A stretch of DNA of 64,000 nt from Lysobacter panacisoli (GTDB taxonomy: Bacteria; Pseudomonadota; Gammaproteobacteria; Xanthomonadales; Xanthomonadaceae): NCBI RefSeq assembly GCF_009765165.1, contig NZ_VLNU01000001.1, positions 2,469,001-2,533,000 of the forward strand. The letters are read 5' to 3'. The position numbers were made by a program, and so were the translations under genes. The notes under the pieces are model-generated. The model was not told the DNA's origin, did not search any database, and saw only the letters and a program-made list of their open reading frames with translations. Shown here one piece after another: positions 21,369-29,477 of the stretch. Each line of letters begins with the position of its first letter. The first letter of the stretch is position 1.

Positions 21369-21518
21369 TCACGATCCGTCCGCCGGGCCCGGTCGCGTCG
21401 CGGTGCTCGGGCGAGCTTCATCACGTACCGTCCGCTTCTTGGATTGTTTGGCGTCCTTTTCCTTCTTCTTTGCGATCTCGCGCTGACGCTTCTCGAATGC
21501 GTAGTTGGGCTTTGCCAA
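21369..21518 (-). CDS. Very small Lys/Glu-rich protein with TTG start
   Basis: 49 residues, starting at TTG (21518): MAKPNYAFEKRQREIAKKKE followed by KDAKQSKKRTVRDEARP and a Gly/Pro tail. An AGAGG sits about 8-12 bases upstream. The N-terminal part is a strongly basic amphipathic helix, as in short nucleic-acid-binding or ribosome-associated proteins common in xanthomonads. No other start in the frame fits. It lies just downstream of the next minus-strand gene (13 bases), so it is probably co-transcribed. Confidence 0.6.
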   Translation of the reverse strand: MAKPNYAFEKRQREIAKKKEKDAKQSKKRTVRDEARPSTATRPGPADGS

Positions 21519-21530
21519 GTGGGGATACCT

Positions 21531-21815
21531 CTATGGGGTTGGAGGGAGGAGGGAAGAAGTGGCGGATTCCGCAGTGTCGCTGGCCTCGGGGAGTTTCGCG
21601 ATGACGACAGTTGGTGCGGTCGTCTTGCTTGCGCCATCGGGTTTCGCGGGTTTGCGTCGCAACGGCGTGGTGCCGAGGACCTCGATCTGGCCGCCGGCCT
21701 TGTCGAACGAATCCATGTCTGCGGCCAATCGCTCACGCGCGATGCCCTTGTCGTGCGATGGCTGGAAGCCCGAGGTATACAGCGGACCGTAACCGCGTTG
21801 GCGAAGGGTGGACAT
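21531..21815 (-). CDS. Hypothetical protein
   Basis: 94 residues from ATG 21815, with a clear AGGAG ribosome site. It begins MSTLRQRGYGPLYTSGFQPS and continues HDKGIARERLAADMDSF, followed by a Pro/Ala/Ser-rich tail. No family recognised with confidence. Sits 11 bases after the cysteine-cluster gene and before the 49-residue gene, suggesting one transcript from 22815 leftward. Confidence 0.6.
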   Translation of the reverse strand: MSTLRQRGYGPLYTSGFQPSHDKGIARERLAADMDSFDKAGGQIEVLGTTPLRRKPAKPDGASKTTAPTVVIAKLPEASDTAESATSSLLPPTP

Positions 21816-21826
21816 AAGGCTCCTCG

Positions 21827-22150
21827 TTACACCAGGGTGAGTTCGATGGCGCGCGCGCATTCATCCGCGTAGTCGATGCGGATGGCCCGGCAGTAGGGAC
21901 CGTTCATGACGAATCGCCGGCATACGGCAGGACGGGTTTCGTAGATGCCGCAGTTCATGCGGGCGCCGTCCATCGCCACGCACCAGCCGTCCTCGTCGTG
22001 TGCCATGACGAGCAGGTTTTCCGGCGTGCGCGTCGTCAGGTGAGAAGGAACCCGGTCTTCCGGCTGCAACACGACCGTCAACCGACAACAGACCGCATCG
22101 CACTCCGTGCACTTCGCCGCTCCTTTCAAGTAGCGGCTGCCCGGTTTCAT
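21827..22150 (-). CDS. YkgJ-like cysteine cluster protein
   Basis: 107 residues. Cysteines are placed as in the YkgJ/zinc- or iron-chelating CxxCxxxCC family: KCTECDAVCCRL, WCVAMDGARMNCGIY, and RPAVCRRF, with a final CRAIRIDYADEC. Members are cytoplasmic and thought to bind a metal or Fe-S cluster; the reaction is unknown. Its ATG overlaps the stop of the methyltransferase gene (ATGA), so the two are translationally coupled and may work together. Confidence 0.8.
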   Translation of the reverse strand: MKPGSRYLKGAAKCTECDAVCCRLTVVLQPEDRVPSHLTTRTPENLLVMAHDEDGWCVAMDGARMNCGIYETRPAVCRRFVMNGPYCRAIRIDYADECARAIELTLV

Positions 22151-22815
22151 GCGTGTACGCCCGGGGCACGGGTGTAGTGCAACAAGCGGCCGCGGTAGGG
22201 AGGCGTGTCGCGGTCGTCCATCGGGCAGCGCTCTTCGAGCGTCTCGAAGCCCTGTCGCGCCATCAATCGATTCAGGCGCGAGCTGTGCTCGCCGCCTGGA
22301 TCGGTGACCAGTACTTCGCCGTCCGGGCATGCATGCCGCGCGATCACTTCGATCAGGAGCAGCGCGTCGTCGCGCTCGTAGAACACATCGCCGGCGATGA
22401 TCACATCGAAGTGACCAAGGGACGGCAGCGGCACATCCCACCGCAGCTGGCGGTATTGCACGGTGGGCAGGGCATTCAGTGCCGCGTTGTACGCGAGGAA
22501 CCCTTCGGCCAGCGGATGCACGTCCGACGCGACAACGTCCGCACCGCGACGTTGCAGCACCAGGCTCGCCAAGCCGATGCCGCATCCAAGTTCGAGGATG
22601 CGCTTGCCCGCGATGTCGAAGCGGTGCATGGCCTGCGCGAGTAATCGTCCCGCCGGCCAGACCTGCCCGAAAAGGCTCCATTGGGCTGCGGACATGCCCA
22701 GACGGGCACCGTGTCCATCGGGATCGGCGACCTGAGTCTTGTCGCTCAGAACCCGGAGTCGATACGTGTGCCCACCAATGGGCACGAGCTGATTGCGAGT
22801 GAAATAGCCGGGCAC
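22147..22815 (-). CDS. Class I SAM-dependent methyltransferase (METTL21-like)
   Basis: 222 residues, GTG start with AGGGAG 6 bases upstream. Motif I ILELGCGIGLASL near residue 74, then ADVVASDVHPLA (motif II acid) and FDVIIAGDVFYERDDA, the pattern of the METTL21/nicotinamide N-methyltransferase-like subfamily, many of which methylate protein lysines. The substrate is not known. The preceding N-terminal WPAGRLLAQAM is also typical. Coupled by a 4-base overlap to the cysteine-cluster gene. Confidence 0.85.
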   Translation of the reverse strand: MPGYFTRNQLVPIGGHTYRLRVLSDKTQVADPDGHGARLGMSAAQWSLFGQVWPAGRLLAQAMHRFDIAGKRILELGCGIGLASLVLQRRGADVVASDVHPLAEGFLAYNAALNALPTVQYRQLRWDVPLPSLGHFDVIIAGDVFYERDDALLLIEVIARHACPDGEVLVTDPGGEHSSRLNRLMARQGFETLEERCPMDDRDTPPYRGRLLHYTRAPGVHA

Positions 22816-23153
22816 CGGCGCTCCCTGAGGCGTCTCTCCGCAGGGCGGAGAGGGTCACGCGTGAAAGGAAGCGAGGCGGGCGGACGCGGACGGCCGTGCG
22901 GAACGCGCGGGTAGGCACTGCGTTTGAGCTAGTGCCTTGCAGGTCATGCTACACCACTTGGGGAGACCCCACGTGACTGCGGTGCGGTGACGGCTGTGGA
23001 GACCGCTGCGATCGGACTGGTGCGACCTCGCACCTCTACCTGTGCGCATGGCTGGATGTGGTGGGTGATGCAGCCGATTGCCGGTCAGCTATCTCACGCC
23101 GCCTAGACGCGTGGAAACGAAAACTGCCGCTTCCCGCCGTGTGGAGGCCCGTC

Positions 23154-25487
23154 ATGGCCAAGGTCGATCGGTCGCAACTGCCCATGCCCGACCCGCCGTT
23201 CGGCGGCAAGATCGGACCGACCTATCAGGAGTCCACACCGGAGTGGCCCGCATTGCCGACGGCGCCCAAGGGCGCGCCCAACGTCGTGATCATCCTGCTC
23301 GACGATGTCGGCTTCGGGCAGGTCTCCACGTTCGGTGGACCCGTCGTGACGCCCGCGTTGGACAAGCTCGCCGCCGCGGGCCTGCGCTACAACCGCTTCC
23401 ATACCACTGCGATCTGCGGTCCATCGCGCGCTGCGCTGATCACTGGCCGCAACCATCACAATTGCGGCTCCGGCTTCCTCGCCGAATGGGCCACGGGATT
23501 CCCGTCGTACAACTGCATGATCCCGCAGAGCACGGCGACCATCGGCCGCCTCCTCAAGGACAACGGCTACAACACCTCGTGGTTCGGCAAGAACCACAAC
23601 ACGCCGGACTGGGAATCCAGTGTCGTCGGTCCCTTCGATCGCTGGCCGACCGGTCTTGGCTTCGACTACTTCTACGGATTCATCGGTGGCGAGACGCACC
23701 AGTACTACCCGGTGCTGTTCGAGAACACGCGCCCGGTGGAACCGGAAACGTCGCCCGAAGACGGCTACCACTTCATGACCGACATGACCGATCGCGCGAT
23801 CGGTTGGTTGCGTTACAGCAAGTCGGTCAATCCCGACAAACCGGTGCTGTTGTACTTCGCGCCCGGCGCCGCGCATGCGCCGCATCACGCGCCAAAAGAC
23901 TGGCGCGAGAAATACACCGGCCAGTTCGACCAGGGCTGGGATGCGGTGCGCGAGGAGACCTATCAGCGCCAGTTGAAACTCGGCGTGATCCCGCCGGGCA
24001 CGCAGAACACACCGCGCCCGGAGTGGGTGAAGCCCTGGGATTCGCTGAGCGCCGACGAGAAGCGGCTGTACGCACGCTTCATGGAGAACTTCGCAGGCTT
24101 CCTGTCGTTCGCCGATCACGAATGCGGCCGCCTGCTCGACGCCATCGGCGAGTTGCCCGATGCCGACAACACGCTGGTTTTCTACATCGTGGGCGACAAC
24201 GGCGCGAGTTCCGAAGGCGGATTCACCGGCACCGTGAACGAAGTGATGAACCTCAACGGCTTGCCGTCGAACCTGGAGGACAACCTCAGGGTGATCGACG
24301 AGATCGGAAGCGCGGACACCGAACCGCACTATCCCCTGGGCTGGGCATGGGCGGGCAACGCGCCGTTCCAGTGGGTGAAACAGGTGGCCAGCCACCTCGG
24401 CGGCTCACGCAATCCGATGGTTGTGTCATGGCCGGCGAAGATCAACGATGTCGGTGCAGTCCGCAGCCAGTTCGCACATCTCATCGACATACTTCCAACG
24501 GTGCTGGACGTCGCGGGCATTCCCGCGCCCTCAACAGTCAACGGCATCGAACAGAAGGCGATGGACGGCGTCTCGATCGCGTCGACATTCGCCTCGGCCG
24601 ATGCGCGCCCCGTGCGCGATCAGCAGTACTTCGAAGTCTTCAGCAATCGCGCCATCTACGATCAGGGCTGGATCGCGTGCGCGCAGCACACGTTCCCGTG
24701 GCGGCAGGATTTCGCACCGGGCAACTGGGACAAGGACCGCTGGGAGCTCTATCACCTCGACGAGGACTTCAGCGAGAACGACGACCTGGCCGACAAACAC
24801 CCCGACAAGCTGGAAACGCTGAAGAAGTTGTTCGATGACGCTTGCCGCAAGTACCACGTGCTGCCGCTGGACGACCGTGGATCGGGCCGCCTGACCGAGC
24901 CCAAGCCGCCGCCGGGCGGCGCCGACCCGAATCGCCGGCGCTTCACGTATTACCCGGGCGCCGTGCGCCTGGCCGAAACGGCCGCACCCAACACGAAGAA
25001 CCGATCGCACCGCATCGACGTCACCATCGAGAAGAAGGGCGACGGCGTGCTGCTCGCGGAAGGCGGCCAGTCGGCGGGATTCGTGCTGTACGTGAAGAAC
25101 GGCAAGCCGCACTACCACTACAACTTCTTCGAGATGGAACGCACCTCGGTGGAATCCAGCGTCGCGCTGCCAGAAGGTCGTTCGACGGTCTCGTTCGAGT
25201 TCCGCTACGACGGCGGTGGTGCGGGCAAGGGCGGCGAGGCGGTGCTGATCGTCGATGGCAAGGAAGTCGGCAAACAGCGCATCGAACGCACCGTCGCCGG
25301 CCGCTTCGGCATCGACACTTTCGGTGTCGGCTGCGACACCGGCTCACCCGTGTGCAAGGACTACAAGCCGCCGTTCGCGTTCGAAGGCGTCATCGGCCAG
25401 GTGGACATAGTGCTGGGCGACCCCGGCCTCAGCGAGGACGAGGAGCGCGTGATGCAGGCCAGGTTCCACGCGGGCATCAACTACTAG
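23154..25487 (+). CDS. Arylsulfatase (type I sulfatase)
   Basis: 777 residues from ATG 23154 (GGAGG upstream). Hydrolyses sulfate esters. Calcium ligands start at D50-D51 (IILLDDVGFGQ); the formylglycine signature is C88-G-P-S-R in TTAICGPSRAALITGRNHHN; further ligands are in YIVGDNGASSEGG. A C-terminal beta-sandwich-like region of about 200 residues (DVTIEKKGDGVLLAEGG onward) resembles that of large bacterial and mycobacterial sulfatases. No signal peptide is visible, pointing to a cytoplasmic enzyme. Activity would need a formylglycine-generating enzyme encoded elsewhere; the SUMF1-like nirV product is exported and an unlikely partner. Confidence 0.92.
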   Translation: MAKVDRSQLPMPDPPFGGKIGPTYQESTPEWPALPTAPKGAPNVVIILLDDVGFGQVSTFGGPVVTPALDKLAAAGLRYNRFHTTAICGPSRAALITGRNHHNCGSGFLAEWATGFPSYNCMIPQSTATIGRLLKDNGYNTSWFGKNHNTPDWESSVVGPFDRWPTGLGFDYFYGFIGGETHQYYPVLFENTRPVEPETSPEDGYHFMTDMTDRAIGWLRYSKSVNPDKPVLLYFAPGAAHAPHHAPKDWREKYTGQFDQGWDAVREETYQRQLKLGVIPPGTQNTPRPEWVKPWDSLSADEKRLYARFMENFAGFLSFADHECGRLLDAIGELPDADNTLVFYIVGDNGASSEGGFTGTVNEVMNLNGLPSNLEDNLRVIDEIGSADTEPHYPLGWAWAGNAPFQWVKQVASHLGGSRNPMVVSWPAKINDVGAVRSQFAHLIDILPTVLDVAGIPAPSTVNGIEQKAMDGVSIASTFASADARPVRDQQYFEVFSNRAIYDQGWIACAQHTFPWRQDFAPGNWDKDRWELYHLDEDFSENDDLADKHPDKLETLKKLFDDACRKYHVLPLDDRGSGRLTEPKPPPGGADPNRRRFTYYPGAVRLAETAAPNTKNRSHRIDVTIEKKGDGVLLAEGGQSAGFVLYVKNGKPHYHYNFFEMERTSVESSVALPEGRSTVSFEFRYDGGGAGKGGEAVLIVDGKEVGKQRIERTVAGRFGIDTFGVGCDTGSPVCKDYKPPFAFEGVIGQVDIVLGDPGLSEDEERVMQARFHAGINY

Positions 25488-25532
25488 CGCGCCAAGTCAG
25501 TCCACCTTGATCCACCGACCGGTCAGTCCTGG

Positions 25533-25871
25533 CTAGACACCCGCCGGTGCACGCGGAGCAAACAGAATGATCGCGGCGCCCACCAGGCAAAGAGCGCTGC
25601 CTATCAGATCCCAACGATCCGGCTTGACGCCTTCAACCTGCCAAAGCCAAACGAGGGAGGCGGCGATATAGACGCCACCATATGCGGCATAGGCGCGCCC
25701 GGCCGCGCTGCTTTCAACCAGTGTAAGCAGCCACGCGAAGGCGGCCAACGAAAGCATCGACGCGGGCAAAAGCCACGCCGATTTCCCGAGCCGGAGCCAA
25801 GCCCAGAAGCCGAAGCATCCGGCGATTTCGGCGATGGCCGCGGCAACGTAGACGCCCCCGGTCTTGATCAC
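25533..25871 (-). CDS. ynfA: YnfA/UPF0060 family small membrane protein
   Basis: 112 residues, GTG start behind AAGGGGG. Four hydrophobic helices, with family motifs [17 protein letters not shown] at residues 15-31 and [19 protein letters not shown] near residue 65. YnfA proteins resemble small multidrug resistance transporters, and some homologues export toxic cations. The assignment to the family is firm; the transported substrate here is unknown. Confidence 0.9.
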   Translation of the reverse strand: MIKTGGVYVAAAIAEIAGCFGFWAWLRLGKSAWLLPASMLSLAAFAWLLTLVESSAAGRAYAAYGGVYIAASLVWLWQVEGVKPDRWDLIGSALCLVGAAIILFAPRAPAGV

Positions 25872-25922
25872 TTTGCCCCCTTAGAGCAGTTGGAACTCCG
25901 CGCTCTCATCCAGAAAGAATGG

Positions 25923-26336
25923 TCAGGCACCCGGCGGTGATGCCTCATCGTCGATGTCATGCCCAAACCAGATCCCGCCAATCGCACCGGCCACCGTGGC
26001 GACGGTCAGCATCAGCAGCCCATCGTTTCGCAACTTCGGCCCGAGTAGTTCCGGAGCGAACAGCAGCATGCAGCAGGCGAAGAACACCAACATGACGGCC
26101 ATTCCGACCAGGGCATCACCCGCGGCGCCAAATCGCCGATGAAGGTCCTTTCCAGACCAGACCATGACGCCACAAAGGAAGCCCATGCCGAAGGTAGCGG
26201 CGACAACGCCGAAGATGTCGGTCCAGGGCACCGGCCCATCGATACCACCGACGAGCGCCTTGCCGGCATTGAAAGCCGTGGTACCCGAGAGAACGATGCC
26301 GCCAATCAGTCCGCTTTCCCACCAGCGCATGGTCAT
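25923..26336 (-). CDS. Hypothetical inner membrane protein
   Basis: 137 residues from ATG 26336 (AAGGAGA ribosome site). Four predicted membrane helices: LIGGIVLSGTTAFNAG, DIFGVVAATFGMGFLCGVMVW, LVGMAVMLVFFACCMLLF, and LTVATVAGAIGGIWFG. A short acidic tail (DIDDEASPPGA) ends it. No family recognised. An earlier in-frame ATG at 26375 lacks a ribosome site. Confidence 0.65.
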   Translation of the reverse strand: MTMRWWESGLIGGIVLSGTTAFNAGKALVGGIDGPVPWTDIFGVVAATFGMGFLCGVMVWSGKDLHRRFGAAGDALVGMAVMLVFFACCMLLFAPELLGPKLRNDGLLMLTVATVAGAIGGIWFGHDIDDEASPPGA

Positions 26337-26421
26337 TGCTCTCCTTGGCATGTAACGACATCGAGAAGCCTGCATCGAGATGAGGCGAAAAGCAGCTCCG
26401 GCTTGAATGGGCTGTCAGTCC

Positions 26422-26766
26422 TCAGAGGGCCTGCTTGTAGGCGATGGAAACCACGAGAGCGAACAACGCAGCCACAGACACAAGAAGAATGGTGCCCCAC
26501 TTGACCAGTAGATCCATGTTCCGGGAGTACGCGGCGCGCTCGAATGTATCGACGTTTACGGAATAGGAAGGAACATGGTTCGGGTCTTTCAGGACCTGTG
26601 CGGCGTCAGACGCTTGAGAGTTGAGGCAGACGAAGACGATCCATCGCGGGACGGCACCGCGAGCGGGCCTGACCGATCTGCAAAACGTGGGAATGCCTTT
26701 CTCATGCAGGAGGCTCGTTATGCGCGTGAGCTCTGACTCGTCGTACACGTAGGTAAGGACGCGCAT
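26422..26766 (-). CDS. DUF2007-like protein with C-terminal membrane helix
   Basis: 114 residues from ATG 26766. The N-terminal 70 residues (MRVLTYVYDESELTRITSLL, then HEKGIPTFCRS, WIVFVCLNSQASDAAQVLKD) look like the DUF2007 putative signal-transducing fold, a small ferredoxin-like domain. A single helix (KWGTILLVSVAALFALVVSI) near the C-terminus anchors it in the membrane. An upstream in-frame start would add 41 polar residues. The family call is tentative. Confidence 0.6.
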   Translation of the reverse strand: MRVLTYVYDESELTRITSLLHEKGIPTFCRSVRPARGAVPRWIVFVCLNSQASDAAQVLKDPNHVPSYSVNVDTFERAAYSRNMDLLVKWGTILLVSVAALFALVVSIAYKQAL

Positions 26767-26893
26767 CTGAGGCCGAACTACCCCATAGACGGACCGATGG
26801 CCCGGTTGTTCATTCGGCACCACACTTCGCGAGTGTGGTGCATCCCCTTGATCCGGCGCGAGATTACGGAACCTGGGTCCGGCAAACAAGCAA

Positions 26894-26983
26894 GCGTAGC
26901 CCGGGTAAGGCCGCAGGCCGCACCCGGGGACACGTCATCGTCGGCGGCACGCCCCGGGTGCGCTGCGCTTACCCGGGCTACGC
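26894..26983. repeat. Dispersed palindromic repeat, copy A
   Basis: About 90 bases with GCGTAGCCCGGGTAAG at one end and its complement CTTACCCGGGCTACGC at the other. Inner arms CCGCACCCGGGG and CCCCGGGTGCG are also complementary. REP/BIME-like; further copies at 28763, 30537 and a half copy at 30471. Confidence 0.9.
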
Positions 26984-26990
26984 GCGCGGG

Positions 26991-27470
26991 CTACAGGAAC
27001 CGGTGCATGACGTAGGCATCGACCAGACCCAGGCCCCGATGCCGGAACGCCTTGGGCAGTGTGCCCACGATGACGAAGCCGAGTTTCCGGTACAACGCGA
27101 CGGCCGGTGCGTTGGTGCTCACGACATAGTTGAACTGCATGGCAAGGAAGCCGGCCGATCGCGCCTGCACCAGACTGTGCTCGACCAGGGCGCGGCCGAT
27201 GCCTTGCCCCTGTGCCGCAGGATCCACGACGTAGGTGGCGCTGGCCACGTGGTCGCCCAGGTCGGGGTAATTGGCGCCCATCTTGTACATGCCGACGACC
27301 CCGGCTTCGGTCACGGCCACATGCGACGTCTGCGTCGTGAACCAGTGGCTGCGAAATGCCTCCACTGTGAATCCGTCCGAGAAGGGCAATGCGTCCGCCC
27401 TGGCGATGACGGATTGGAAGAGGGCCCACATGGCATCGAAGTCTGCGGCGGCGGCCAGTCGGATGTGCAT
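26991..27470 (-). CDS. GNAT-family N-acetyltransferase
   Basis: 159 residues starting MHIRLAAAADFDAMWALFQS. The acetyl-CoA site is YVVDPAAQGQGIGRALVEHSL (R/Q-x-x-G-x-G/A type) near residues 83-103, followed by NAPAVALYRKLGFVIVGTLP, the usual beta6-alpha4 end of GNAT proteins related to RimI/phosphinothricin-type acetyltransferases. The substrate is unknown. It ends only 8 bases from dispersed repeat copy A. A start 14 codons upstream is possible. Confidence 0.88.
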   Translation of the reverse strand: MHIRLAAAADFDAMWALFQSVIARADALPFSDGFTVEAFRSHWFTTQTSHVAVTEAGVVGMYKMGANYPDLGDHVASATYVVDPAAQGQGIGRALVEHSLVQARSAGFLAMQFNYVVSTNAPAVALYRKLGFVIVGTLPKAFRHRGLGLVDAYVMHRFL

Positions 27471-27804
27471 GCGAGGTCCGCTATGGATCGGAAGTGACAT
27501 TAGCATCGCCACCGCGAGCTTGGCCCGGCCGAACGTCCGCTATCGGCCAGGAGCGGACGTTGATGGCGGGTTAGGCTGAAGCGTCCTCTACGAACGCCCT
27601 TGCATCGCTAAGCACCCGCGGGCCCCAAGCCGCAACTCGTGCGCGTCGTCCTGGTCGACCTGGCTGATTATCGGCTTAACGGCGGCGGTGCTGCCTGACT
27701 CCTGCGATAGTCTAACGTCCGGATGGAGGTCGATTGGATGTGATGACGCAGGAAAATTGGTTCACGCCGTTATGACTTGAGTTCAAATAGTCAATGGAGG
27801 GAAC

Positions 27805-28539
27805 ATGAAGCGCTTTTCGACGGAAGATATTGTCGCTTGGTTCAATCCGGGTCGCCCGCCGCGCCTTAGCAGTATTGATGCGACACAGGCATTTCACACA
27901 TTCAGCTCGCGCACCCGCTTCCTGAAGACACTCCCGATAGGCACTGCTGTCCTTGATGCGGGCGCAGGAGATGGTGTCCTGCAGGTCTTTCGTGAGTGGC
28001 TCAAGCCAAAGCGACGCGACCTCAAGATGTACGCATGGGCGAATACTAAAGGTCAGGACTTCCACAAGTACGACGGTTATGAAGTTGGCAGTTGGCCATC
28101 CGAGCCACCGGAGTTCAGAGGTGTGGAATTTGGGGCGGTATTAGCGGCAAACTTCATCGAGCACATAGATCAACCGCAACTCTTTGTCGAAATGTGCGCA
28201 CGCCGATTGTCGCAGAACGGATCAATCTACCTTGAATGGCCACACCCGTCCTCCGTCGATCTCCCGCGCACGGAAGATCTGAAAGCCGCTGGCGTCAAAG
28301 TTTTTACTGGTAGCTATCACTGCGATAAAACGCACAAAGAAGAAGTGCCGAGCTTTGACTTGATCGCACAGACACTGAAATTACACGGTCTCGAAATACG
28401 AGAAACAGGAATTGCGTCGGTTCCGTTTGTCGATCAGGAGCTTGCAATCCACTCAGCCAACGGAGCCGACATCGTATCGGCGACCTTGGCCTATTGGTCG
28501 CACACCGGATGGTGTCAATATCTGATCGCCAACCGATAA
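27805..28539 (+). CDS. SAM-dependent methyltransferase of atypical composition
   Basis: 244 residues, ribosome site GGAGGGAAC. Motif I is AVLDAGAGDGVLQVF near residues 48-62, and FGAVLAANFIEHIDQPQLFVE carries the UbiE/COQ5-type post-I motif; YLEWPHPSSVDLP follows. This is a Methyltransf-11-like fold of unknown substrate. Its base composition is well below that of its neighbours (27 G/C of 60 at 28321-28380), and it lies between two copies of the dispersed palindromic repeat, consistent with recent acquisition. Confidence 0.78.
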   Translation: MKRFSTEDIVAWFNPGRPPRLSSIDATQAFHTFSSRTRFLKTLPIGTAVLDAGAGDGVLQVFREWLKPKRRDLKMYAWANTKGQDFHKYDGYEVGSWPSEPPEFRGVEFGAVLAANFIEHIDQPQLFVEMCARRLSQNGSIYLEWPHPSSVDLPRTEDLKAAGVKVFTGSYHCDKTHKEEVPSFDLIAQTLKLHGLEIRETGIASVPFVDQELAIHSANGADIVSATLAYWSHTGWCQYLIANR

Positions 28540-28762
28540 GCCTCTGCCGCTGCCACCGTGATCTGCCGAGCCAGCGGGCGCGGCTCGACCGGAACGGGGC
28601 CGGCTGGCGACTAGCCGGCCGTGACCTTGTCGCTCCAGGCGGACGGCGTTTTCATGAGTGCCCCATATCCAACCGCCCAACTGCCGACGAACGTCCGTTT
28701 TGGGTCGAAAGCGTGCTACGTGCCAATCCTCGTGCGGGGCAAGTAGCTACGCAGCAGAGCCC

Positions 28763-28851
28763 GCGTAGCCCGGGTAAGGCCGCAGGCCGCACCCGGGGAC
28801 ACGCGTCGTCGGCGGCAGGACCCGGGTGCGCTGCGCTTACCCGGGCTACGC
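28763..28851. repeat. Dispersed palindromic repeat, copy B
   Basis: 89 bases, the same layout as copy A (GCGTAGCCCGGGTAAGG at one end, CTTACCCGGGCTACGC at the other) with a slightly different centre. Same orientation as copy A. Confidence 0.9.
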
Positions 28852-28963
28852 GTGTCGATGAAATGGCGCGCACGCGGGGCGCGCCATTTTCGCGGTTACG
28901 CACGTTGCGCGCCGATAGCAGACTCCGCGCCGGAGTGTCGAAACTCCAGTCCTGTAGCGGTAG

Positions 28964-28990
28964 CCCGTCGTCGAAATCGACGGGTTTTTT
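28964..28990 (+). terminator. Intrinsic terminator upstream of the structured leader
   Basis: CCCGTCG pairs with CGACGGG (7-base loop) and is followed directly by six T. The transcript it ends is not an evident gene: the 110 bases before it hold only a hairpin (ACTCCG/CGGAGT at about 28922-28936), so it may end a small RNA or a transcript from further upstream. Confidence 0.85.
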
Positions 28991-29111
28991 GTGCCCGGCT
29001 CCGGGCACTCGACGCAGTTGCTCCGCGTCGGGAGGGCGGCCAATACAAAACCCGCAAGGGGAATACGCCCACCGTCTACAGGCGGTTTCGAACCTCCCGA
29101 CACCCTTGCGG
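28991..29111 (+). promoter_or_regulatory. Structured leader RNA with predicted H-type pseudoknot
   Basis: Directly after the terminator come hairpin GTGCCCGG/CCGGGCAC (28991-29008) and GACGC/GCGTC (29011-29029). Two 9-bp perfect helices then interlock: P1 GTCGGGAGG (29027-29035) with CCTCCCGAC (29093-29101), and P2 CCGCAAGGG (29052-29060) with CCCTTGCGG (29103-29111). Their 3' strands are separated by one base, so they could stack. The small hairpin CGCC/GGCG or ACCG/CGGT lies in the connecting loop. The GACGC hairpin competes with P1, offering a switch. The coding start of the next gene is 34 bases downstream. This is inferred from base pairing only. Confidence 0.6.
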
Positions 29112-29145
29112 CGTCATGCAGGGATTACTGTCAATGGAGCGACTC

Positions 29146-29400
29146 ATGCGTAAGAAGAACCGGTCTGGTTCCGCGTCATCCGTTTCCCGTTCCCCCGGCT
29201 ATGTGCTGAGCGAATCCTCGCGCGGCACGTTGATCCGTACCGCCGAGCACCTGCACCTGCTGTCGCGCGTGTCCGCCGCGCGCATCGTCTATGACGCCGA
29301 GGAATTCGAGCTGTCGCCGGATGCCCTGATGGCGAGCTTCGAGCGTCTTGCCTGCGCGCTGGACGAGGTGGTCCAGGGCGCGAAGTGGCGTGCGTCCTGA
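29146..29400 (+). CDS. XAC0095-like small protein
   Basis: 84 residues from ATG 29146 (GGAG 6 bases upstream); an in-frame ATG at 29134 would add 4. The sequence GYVLSESSRGTLIRTAEHLHLL and a helical C-terminal part (SPDALMASFERLACALDEVV) resemble XAC0095-type proteins of xanthomonads, whose role is unknown. A basic N-terminal tail (MRKKNRSGSASS) precedes the domain. It is preceded by the structured leader and followed by a 21-bp tandem array, an arrangement that sets it apart from the ordinary genes around it. Confidence 0.6.
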   Translation: MRKKNRSGSASSVSRSPGYVLSESSRGTLIRTAEHLHLLSRVSAARIVYDAEEFELSPDALMASFERLACALDEVVQGAKWRAS

Positions 29401-29477
29401 ACGACCGGAGTGAGCCTGCCGCCCGCACCTCGCGGGCGGCGCTCCATTCGGCTTGCGTCGTTCGCGAATGGAATTGG

